Origin: JAZQNC01 sp045536155 | GTDB taxonomy: Bacteria; Bacillota; Clostridia; Oscillospirales; CAG-272 | DNA length: 11,817 nt | NCBI GenBank assembly: GCA_045536155.1 | Contig: JAZSMZ010000069.1 | Span: forward strand, 1 to 11,817 | Direction: 5' to 3' | Shown: in pieces, positions 6,753-11,817 of the stretch | Layout of the letters: each line of letters starts with the position of its first letter | Position numbering within the stretch: the stretch's first letter is position 1 | Position numbers and translations under genes: made by a program | The notes under the pieces: generated by a model | What the model saw: the letters and a program-made list of their open reading frames with translations, nothing else | Told to the model about the DNA's origin: nothing | Databases searched by the model: none

Positions 6753-8977
6753 ACGCAGCAATGGAAGGTTCTGCTGATAACCTCGCGCTGCTGTTCGCGG
6801 GAAAGCTTGTTGAAGTTAACAGCATAGCCGGATACGCGAATGGTAAGGTTAGGATACTCTTCAGGGTTCTCGTATGCCTTTATAAGAGTTTCGCGATTGA
6901 GAACATTAACATTGATATGATGTGCGTTCTTCTTGAAATAGCCGTCAAGAATATTAACAAGGTTGCCAATACGCTCATCTTCTGTTTTGCCAAGAGCTTC
7001 GGGGGTAATCGAGAAGGTGTTGGAAATACCGTCGCGGCAATCGTCATAGCTGAGCTTGACAATGGAGTTAAGCGATGCAAGAGCGCCGTTGAGCTCTCTG
7101 TTATGCATCGGATTGGCACCGGGGGCAAAGGGTCCGCCGCTCTTGCGCTTATCGGGGGTGGCGGCAGTATTCTTACCGTACATTACGTTTGACGTAATGG
7201 TGAGAACGGAGAGCGTATGAACAGCATTTCTGTATGCGGGAGTCTTGCGAAGCTCGGTGATAACCTTATGCGACATATCTCTCGCAATAAAGTCAACTCT
7301 GTCATCGTCATTGCCGAACTTGGGGAAATTGCCTTCGGTAACAAAGTCTACAATGAAGCCGTTATCGTCGTATACAGGTGTAACATTTGCATACTTGATT
7401 GCGCTGAGCGAGTCCGCAACAACAGAAAGGCCGGCAATACCGAACGCCATGAAACGTCCGACATCGGTATCATGAAGCGCCATCTGTGTCTTTTCGTATG
7501 CATATTTATCGTGCATGTAGTGGATGGCGTTCATGGTGTTTACATAGAGATGCGAGAGCCAGGAAATGTATGAATCAAAACGATCGATAACTTCGTCATA
7601 ATTAAGCTTTTTATTCTCCATAACGGGCATCTGCGGTCCGATATGCATACCGCTGGTCGTATCATAGCCGCCATTGATTGCAATAAGCAAGAGCTTTGCA
7701 AGGTTGCAGCGTGCACCAAAGAACTGCATCTGCTTGCCTATCTTCATTGCGGATACGCAGCAGGCTATCGCATAGTCATCGCCATAGATAGGACGCATAA
7801 GATCGTCGTTTTCATACTGGATCGAGTCGGTATCAGCCGAGAGTTTTGCACAGAACTTTTTGAAATTCTCGGGAAGATTGCAAGACCACAAAACGGTAAG
7901 GTTGGGCTCGGGCGAATGACCGAGTGTATAAAGTGTATTGAGCATACGGTAGCTGCTCTTTGTTACGAGTGTTCTGCCGTCCTCACCCATACCGCCGATA
8001 GCCTCGGTGATCCACATCGGGTCACCGCCAAACAGTTCGTTATATTCGGGAGTACGGAGATGACGTGCAATGCGGAGCTTCATAACAAAATCATCGAAAA
8101 GCTCCTGAGCGCCCTCTTCTGTAAGGATTCCGCGCTCGATATCGCGCTCAATATAAATATCAAAGAAAGTACTTACACGTCCAAGCGACATTGCCGCACC
8201 GTTCTGCTCTTTGATTGCCATAAGGTATGCAAAATATGTCCACTGAACGGCTTCTCTTGCATTGGATGCGGGACCGCTGATATCATAGCCGTAGAGCGCG
8301 GCCATATTCTTCAAAAATCCAAGAAATGCGATCTGCTGGAAGAGCTCTTCATTCAGGCGGATCTGCTCTGTTGCAAAGTCACCGTTGGCAAGACTTCTCT
8401 TATCCTTTTTCTTCTCTTCAATAAGGCGATCAACGCCGTAAAGGGCAACTCTGCGATAGTCTCCAATGATTCTTCCGCGGCCGTATGCGTCGGGAAGACC
8501 GGTAATAACATGACACTTACGTGCAGCGCGCATTTCGTCGGTATATACTCTGAAAACACCGTCATTGTGAGTGGTGCGGAATTTAAACTCGTCTTCAACG
8601 GTTTCACTGAGTTTATATCCGTATGCCTCGCAGGCCTGGCGCGCCATTCGAATACCGCCGAAAGGATTGATTCCGCGCTTTAAGGGGCGGTTGGTCTGCA
8701 TACCGACGATGATTTCATTTTCTTTATCAATGTAACCGGGCGGGCAAGTCATGAGAGATACCGTCGAGGTGTCAATATCAAGCACTCCACCGTACTGACG
8801 CTCAAGCTCAAAAAGTGAGTTGACCTTTTTCATCATTGCGTTTGTACGTTCGGTAGCAGGCGCTAAAAAGGAATCGTCGCCTTTATATTCTTTATAGTTT
8901 GCCTGAATAAAATCGCGGACATTTATCTCGTTCTTCCAGGCACCGTCTTTAAAACCGCTCCAATTTACGTGTTCCAT
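6749..8977 (-). CDS. pflB: Pyruvate formate-lyase (formate C-acetyltransferase)
   Basis: Glycyl radical enzyme converting pyruvate and CoA to acetyl-CoA and formate without oxygen, central to mixed-acid fermentation and a source of formate for one-carbon metabolism. Its 742 aa is close to the length of E. coli PflB. The adjacent catalytic cysteines are Cys406-Cys407 in IACCVSAMKIGKQ. The glycyl radical site is Gly717 in RVSGYAV, followed by the family ending around SREQQREVISRTF. GGPFAPGANPMHNRE (614-628) is also characteristic and separates true PFL from other glycyl radical enzymes such as diol dehydratases. The ATG at 8977 follows GGAGGT at 8988-8983. It is the first gene of a two-gene operon with pflA (4 nt overlap) and is controlled by the ZTP riboswitch in its leader. 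Confidence 0.98.
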   Translation of the reverse strand: MEHVNWSGFKDGAWKNEINVRDFIQANYKEYKGDDSFLAPATERTNAMMKKVNSLFELERQYGGVLDIDTSTVSLMTCPPGYIDKENEIIVGMQTNRPLKRGINPFGGIRMARQACEAYGYKLSETVEDEFKFRTTHNDGVFRVYTDEMRAARKCHVITGLPDAYGRGRIIGDYRRVALYGVDRLIEEKKKDKRSLANGDFATEQIRLNEELFQQIAFLGFLKNMAALYGYDISGPASNAREAVQWTYFAYLMAIKEQNGAAMSLGRVSTFFDIYIERDIERGILTEEGAQELFDDFVMKLRIARHLRTPEYNELFGGDPMWITEAIGGMGEDGRTLVTKSSYRMLNTLYTLGHSPEPNLTVLWSCNLPENFKKFCAKLSADTDSIQYENDDLMRPIYGDDYAIACCVSAMKIGKQMQFFGARCNLAKLLLIAINGGYDTTSGMHIGPQMPVMENKKLNYDEVIDRFDSYISWLSHLYVNTMNAIHYMHDKYAYEKTQMALHDTDVGRFMAFGIAGLSVVADSLSAIKYANVTPVYDDNGFIVDFVTEGNFPKFGNDDDRVDFIARDMSHKVITELRKTPAYRNAVHTLSVLTITSNVMYGKNTAATPDKRKSGGPFAPGANPMHNRELNGALASLNSIVKLSYDDCRDGISNTFSITPEALGKTEDERIGNLVNILDGYFKKNAHHINVNVLNRETLIKAYENPEEYPNLTIRVSGYAVNFNKLSREQQREVISRTFHCCV

Positions 8978-9029
8978 AGTTTACCTCCGATTTAGGTTTC
9001 AAATATGTAATAACTTTATTATTTATAAT

Positions 9030-9068
9030 AAAAAATGGGCAAATAAGCTCCTACAAGCTATTTGCCCA
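9030..9068 (-). terminator. Terminator/attenuator in the pflB leader (riboswitch expression platform)
   Basis: On the minus strand, TGGGCAAATA (9068-9059) pairs with TATTTGCCCA (9045-9036). After one bulged base, 2-3 more pairs extend the stem around a 6-8 nt loop. An A at 9036 and six Ts (9035-9030) follow. The hairpin lies about 55 nt upstream of the pflB start and downstream of the pflB promoter, so it must act as a conditional terminator. Its 5' arm overlaps the 3' end of the riboswitch aptamer (UGGGCA, 9068-9063), so aptamer folding and termination compete. Confidence 0.88.
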
Positions 9069-9132
9069 GACGGTCGACATTATTACCTCTACATTTCCAT
9101 GCGGTAAGTCCGCCAAAATCCGTCAGTCATGT
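9064..9132 (-). ncRNA. ZTP riboswitch aptamer (pfl RNA motif)
   Basis: Leader RNA upstream of pflB resembling the pfl motif, the Z nucleotide (ZMP/ZTP, purine intermediate AICAR phosphates) riboswitch. Minus-strand RNA elements, in order: ACAU (9132-9129) pairing with AUGU (9080-9077) as P1; the GACUGACGG block; UUACC (9107-9103) pairing with GGUAA (9087-9083); an inner CAU-GGAA-AUG hairpin (9101-9092); and the 3' block CCGUCUGGGC (9073-9064). GACGG (9124-9120) is fully complementary to CCGUC (9073-9069), which matches the motif's pseudoknot. The family's usual pair is GGCG with CGCC, so this is a covarying version. Binding should block the overlapping terminator and turn pflBA on. Assignment was made by recall of the consensus and genomic context, not by a covariance search. 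Confidence 0.85.
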
Positions 9133-9155
9133 AAAAGCTTTTTTATTATACAATT

Positions 9156-9184
9156 ATTATATATCAGTTAAAAATAAAAGTCAA
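9156..9184 (-). promoter_or_regulatory. Sigma-A promoter of the pflB-pflA operon
   Basis: On the minus strand, TTGACT (9184-9179), a 17 bp spacer, then TATAAT (9161-9156). Transcription would start near 9149, about 17 nt before the riboswitch P1, and give a leader of about 170 nt. A second TATAAT lies at 9150-9145 but lacks a well-placed -35. Confidence 0.83.
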
Positions 9185-9239
9185 TCGCAAATATGTATAA
9201 ATTTATTGAAATTAACATCAAATTATTGTTGTTTTTAAT

Positions 9240-10433
9240 TCAACGGTCTTTTTTGTATTTTTGATACGGCTTATTTTTGTTGTCAAATGCAAAAGGAGGT
9301 TTCTTGTCGTCATTTTTGAAAAACTGATACAGTCCGCATTTGATCATGCCGTTATACAATCTTTTTACCTTATCAGCTCTCTTTCCGTAAAAGCGTTGGA
9401 ATTCCTCATCGGATGTTAGGATGTAGATCTGCCATTTTCCCAGATTTGCAAATGACTGGCCCATCTGACGGTAGAGCTCACGCGCGGTCTTTAAATCGAG
9501 CAATCTTTCGCCGTACGGAGGATTAGTAACAATAGTACCGCGACGTCCCATTGTATCAATAGTGAGCGCATCGCGTTCAAAAACTCTGATACATCCGCTC
9601 ATACCCGCACGGCGAACGTTTTCGCGGGCGACCTTTACCATTTCGGGATCGATATCAGAGGCATATGCCTCAAACGCGCTGTCATGACGTATGGAGGACA
9701 GCGCCTCATCGCGTGCCTCGGTGAAAATCTTCTGTGGAATATCATCGAACTGCTCAGCGGCAAATGAACGGCGAAGACCGGGTGCGGTATTGGTCATAAT
9801 CATTGCGGCTTCGATCGGAATAGTGCCCGATCCTGCCATGGGGTCCCAGAAAAGCACGTCCTCGCGCGGACGGGATATCTTTGCCATAGCGGCCGCGAGA
9901 GTCTCGCGAAGAGGAGCAAGACCCGTTTCATTGCGATAACCTCGTTTATAGAGAGGCGCGCCTGAGGTATCGATCATCAACGTTGCCTTATCTTTGAAAA
10001 TGAAGAACTCGATCTGGTGCTTGGGTCCTTCTTCAGGAAGCACGTTAAGTCCGTATTCCTCCCCAAGTCTGACGCACACAGCTTTCTTTATAATGCTCTG
10101 ACAGTCGGGAATTGATGTAAGCAGCGATTGAATGGAGTGACCCTTTACCGGAAAAGCATCATCGCATCCGATCCACTCCTCCCAAGGCATTGCCTTGACT
10201 CCGTCAAACAGATCGCTAAAGGTATAGGCCGGTGTATCACCAACCTTGATATAAAGATGTTCTGCTGTGCGAAGCCAGATGTTACAGCGGGCAATCGCAT
10301 TAATATCGCCTTCAAATGTAACTCTGCCGTCAATAGTTTCTATTCGCTTGTATCCGAGAGCATCAATTTCCTCTCCGACAAACTTTTCAAGCCCGAAAAG
10401 GCAGGTGGCAACATATGTGTATGTATTAGGCAT
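9240..10433 (-). CDS. THUMP domain class I SAM-dependent RNA methyltransferase (RlmL/YpsC-like)
   Basis: Predicted 23S rRNA guanine-N2 methyltransferase of the RlmL N-terminal/YpsC type (UPF0020 family). It has 397 aa; the ATG at 10433 has AAAGGA 8 nt upstream. A ferredoxin-like/THUMP RNA-binding region occupies about residues 1-155. A linker with LYKRGYRNETGLAPLRETLA (161-180) leads into the Rossmann methyltransferase domain. The SAM-binding motif I is DPMAGSGTIPIEAA (197-210), the acidic SAM-contact segment is ASDIDPEM (258-265), and the catalytic motif IV is NPPYGERL (304-311). The C-terminus is a basic Lys-rich tail (about 374-397). The length matches single-domain Firmicutes members, not the bifunctional enterobacterial RlmKL. 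The exact target nucleotide is inferred from the family. No clear terminator follows, so some readthrough toward pflB is possible. Confidence 0.92.
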   Translation of the reverse strand: MPNTYTYVATCLFGLEKFVGEEIDALGYKRIETIDGRVTFEGDINAIARCNIWLRTAEHLYIKVGDTPAYTFSDLFDGVKAMPWEEWIGCDDAFPVKGHSIQSLLTSIPDCQSIIKKAVCVRLGEEYGLNVLPEEGPKHQIEFFIFKDKATLMIDTSGAPLYKRGYRNETGLAPLRETLAAAMAKISRPREDVLFWDPMAGSGTIPIEAAMIMTNTAPGLRRSFAAEQFDDIPQKIFTEARDEALSSIRHDSAFEAYASDIDPEMVKVARENVRRAGMSGCIRVFERDALTIDTMGRRGTIVTNPPYGERLLDLKTARELYRQMGQSFANLGKWQIYILTSDEEFQRFYGKRADKVKRLYNGMIKCGLYQFFKNDDKKPPFAFDNKNKPYQKYKKDR

Positions 10434-10464
10434 TATTCTTATCCTTTGAGTTTATTTCAAAATA

Positions 10465-10493
10465 ATTTTACCATCCTGCAATCGTTTTGTCAA
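10465..10493 (-). promoter_or_regulatory. Sigma-A promoter of the rRNA methyltransferase gene
   Basis: On the minus strand, TTGACA (10493-10488), a 17 bp spacer, then TAAAAT (10470-10465). The predicted start near 10458 leaves a leader of about 25 nt that contains the AAAGGA ribosome binding site. The -35 lies 1-2 bp after the T-run of the preceding terminator. Confidence 0.82.
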
Positions 10494-10494
10494 C

Positions 10495-10523
10495 AAAAAA
10501 GGCGCGTTTTAAAACGCGCCTTT
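10495..10523 (-). terminator. Intrinsic terminator of the right-edge gene
   Basis: A perfect palindrome, AAAGGCGCGTTTT and its complement (10498-10523), gives a GC-rich GGCGCG/CGCGCC stem with an AT inner part or loop. On the minus strand it is followed by a run of six Ts (10500-10495). It begins about 10 nt after the stop of the right-edge gene. The shorter T-run on the other strand makes plus-strand activity weaker. Confidence 0.9.
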
Positions 10524-10532
10524 CAAAATCGT

Positions 10533-11817
10533 TCAGTTATTTATAAATTTCTCATATTCATTTCGGAATTTTTCGATTTGAGATGTATATTTGCCATCTA
10601 CATCGAGCTCGGCAAACGTCTCTATCGCACTCTCTAAGAAATCCTCACTATATGGCGGATTAATAACGCCCATATCCTCGGCGAAATCCTCTGCATCGCG
10701 TGATGTAAAGTAGCTAAGCGGCCAACGCATTATCATCGGAGCGTCCTCGCCATTCATAACAATGCAAGGTTCTACATTGCTATGTTTGTCGATCTCACTG
10801 CCGTTCGCAACATAATGGGACATAATAGGAGTATAATACTCCCTCTCCCCGACATCGAGCCAATACTGGAGATAAATATAGCTCTGACGTTTTCCGGTTA
10901 TCTCATCATAATACATCGATTCAGTGTGAACGTACACTTTATTAATACCGTTAAATTCGGTGAATTCACCGTCGGAATAACCGAGAAAGGTTTTTCCCAT
11001 CAAATAGATCGGCTGACGCGAGCGGAAATAACCAACGCCGTCTTTACACTTTAGTTCATAGAAAGAGGATGCGTAAAGATAACCATTTGGATAATTCTCT
11101 TCATCGTGGTGCGTAAATGTCCAATATATTACTGTTAACTCTCTTGCTTCCCCTCTCTTCATTGCGGCGATAAATTCGTCTATCTCGCTTTCTCCGCTGA
11201 TAATTCCCTTTGCCTCATAGTAAGTCATAAGGTGTTCAATGGAATCTGTGTCGGCGGGAATCTTTGATATGTCGTCAATTCCGTCAACAAACGTGTTTTC
11301 GGTTTTAGATACCATTTTAATAGTTGATATAGATTCTATCATGGCATCAAGCAGATGAATCTCGTTTGCAAAATCATTTGCGATATGGTATCTGAGCGTC
11401 AGCACACCAAAATCGTACATTACATTGAAACGGCGTTCGGTATATTTTGCGGCAACATCATTGTCCATGGGCACATCGTGCCAGATGACTTTAATACCGT
11501 CAGCTGTATCAAATTCGCCCTGTTTTTCATACGCAATTGAATCTATGGCATCGTAAAGACCCCACGAAACAAAATTCAGCACACCGTTTTCATCCTTTGC
11601 GTCAGGGTTTGCCATGGGATTAATATCGCTGTCGGTTTTGGGTAAACAAATGCTGAAATTTGCAACAATTCCGTAAAAATCAATACCGCCGTCGGTCTTT
11701 ACAGTTGTGCCCTTTTTAGCCTCAAAGTTAAAGGGCTCATCCGAAACGTAAAAGGTGTTCTCATCGATATCTATTGGCTCTGAGGCGAAAGAATCTATCA
11801 TTCTTAAAGTTTTTACA
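10533..11817 (-). CDS. Unidentified protein, N-terminus beyond the window edge
   Basis: C-terminal 427 residues of a protein I do not recognise. The frame is open to the window end, reading VKTLR before an in-frame ATG at 11801. That ATG has no Shine-Dalgarno sequence, and the sequence after it already reads like folded domain interior, so the true start probably lies outside. The visible part is acidic and soluble, rich in Asp, Glu, Tyr and Phe, with no membrane span and few cysteines. Two parts can be seen. One runs to about residue 170 and ends in a strand-strand-helix pattern (MYDFGVLTLRYHI ... MIESISTIKM), as in extracytoplasmic PsbP/DUF4367-like domains. The second is a Tyr/Trp-rich beta-strand region (YWTFTHHDEENYPNGYLYASS, then YIYLQYWLDVGEREYYTP). 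A secreted or lipoprotein role is inference only; the decisive N-terminus is missing. The gene ends at its own terminator. Confidence 0.75.
   Translation of the reverse strand, partial: VKTLRMIDSFASEPIDIDENTFYVSDEPFNFEAKKGTTVKTDGGIDFYGIVANFSICLPKTDSDINPMANPDAKDENGVLNFVSWGLYDAIDSIAYEKQGEFDTADGIKVIWHDVPMDNDVAAKYTERRFNVMYDFGVLTLRYHIANDFANEIHLLDAMIESISTIKMVSKTENTFVDGIDDISKIPADTDSIEHLMTYYEAKGIISGESEIDEFIAAMKRGEARELTVIYWTFTHHDEENYPNGYLYASSFYELKCKDGVGYFRSRQPIYLMGKTFLGYSDGEFTEFNGINKVYVHTESMYYDEITGKRQSYIYLQYWLDVGEREYYTPIMSHYVANGSEIDKHSNVEPCIVMNGEDAPMIMRWPLSYFTSRDAEDFAEDMGVINPPYSEDFLESAIETFAELDVDGKYTSQIEKFRNEYEKFINN

Noticed and set aside
6753..6761. TTG start adding three residues to PflA
   Set aside because: The ATG at 6752 gives the usual ATGA overlap with pflB and a normal N-terminus; neither position has a clear Shine-Dalgarno sequence.
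7643..8683. A 346-codon open frame on the plus strand, antisense to pflB
   Set aside because: It lies fully inside the unmistakable pflB coding sequence, has no ribosome binding site or promoter, and its translation is Cys/Ile-rich with no recognisable domain. Long antisense frames are expected opposite codon-biased genes.
9036..9068. Hairpin upstream of pflB as an FNR/Rex or other protein operator
   Set aside because: It lies downstream of the predicted transcription start, has a T-run after it, and overlaps the riboswitch pseudoknot strand, so an RNA terminator explains it better than a DNA operator.
1..11817. Search for defence systems, mobile elements, CRISPR arrays or tRNA genes
   Set aside because: No transposase, integrase, direct-repeat array, terminal inverted repeats or cloverleaf-like segment was seen; all sizeable frames are accounted for by housekeeping or unknown genes.

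Overview
The window looks like a chromosomal segment of an anaerobic, low-to-mid GC Gram-positive bacterium, most likely a member of the Clostridia. This rests on consensus sigma-A-type promoters (TTGACA/TATAAT with 17 bp spacing), strong GGAGG-type ribosome binding sites, AT-rich intergenic DNA with intrinsic terminators, an oxygen-sensitive pyruvate formate-lyase system, and a ZTP (pfl-motif) riboswitch. No transposase, phage gene, CRISPR array, tRNA or rRNA was seen. The species cannot be named from the sequence alone.

Layout, left to right. (1) A membrane-anchored HtrA-type serine protease with a PDZ domain runs leftward off the left edge. (2) Divergently from it, a rightward pair encodes a PlsC-like acyltransferase with an added zinc ribbon, followed by a YgiQ-family radical SAM protein. 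The pair is probably co-transcribed from a good promoter at 1421-1449. (3) A rightward multi-pass membrane protein of unknown function with a C-terminal zinc ribbon has its own perfect-consensus promoter and ends at a bidirectional terminator. (4) Converging on that terminator is a leftward pflB-pflA operon (pyruvate formate-lyase and its activating enzyme) with an ATGA overlap. Its 5' leader carries a ZTP riboswitch with an intrinsic-terminator expression platform. (5) Upstream and in the same direction is a THUMP-type rRNA methyltransferase (RlmL/YpsC-like), with its own promoter placed directly after a terminator. (6) The right edge holds the C-terminal part of an unidentified leftward protein that ends at that terminator.

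How the parts fit: PFL makes acetyl-CoA and formate from pyruvate under anaerobic conditions, and PflA installs the glycyl radical. The riboswitch should let transcription into pflBA continue when ZMP/ZTP accumulates, that is, when 10-formyl-tetrahydrofolate is short. Formate output would then be matched to the one-carbon demand of purine synthesis. The other genes are housekeeping or envelope functions (membrane protease, phospholipid acylation, rRNA modification) with no obvious pathway link to pfl. The most interesting regulatory element is the riboswitch. The least explained genes are the zinc-ribbon membrane protein and the right-edge protein. I did not find a convincing previously undescribed multi-gene system.
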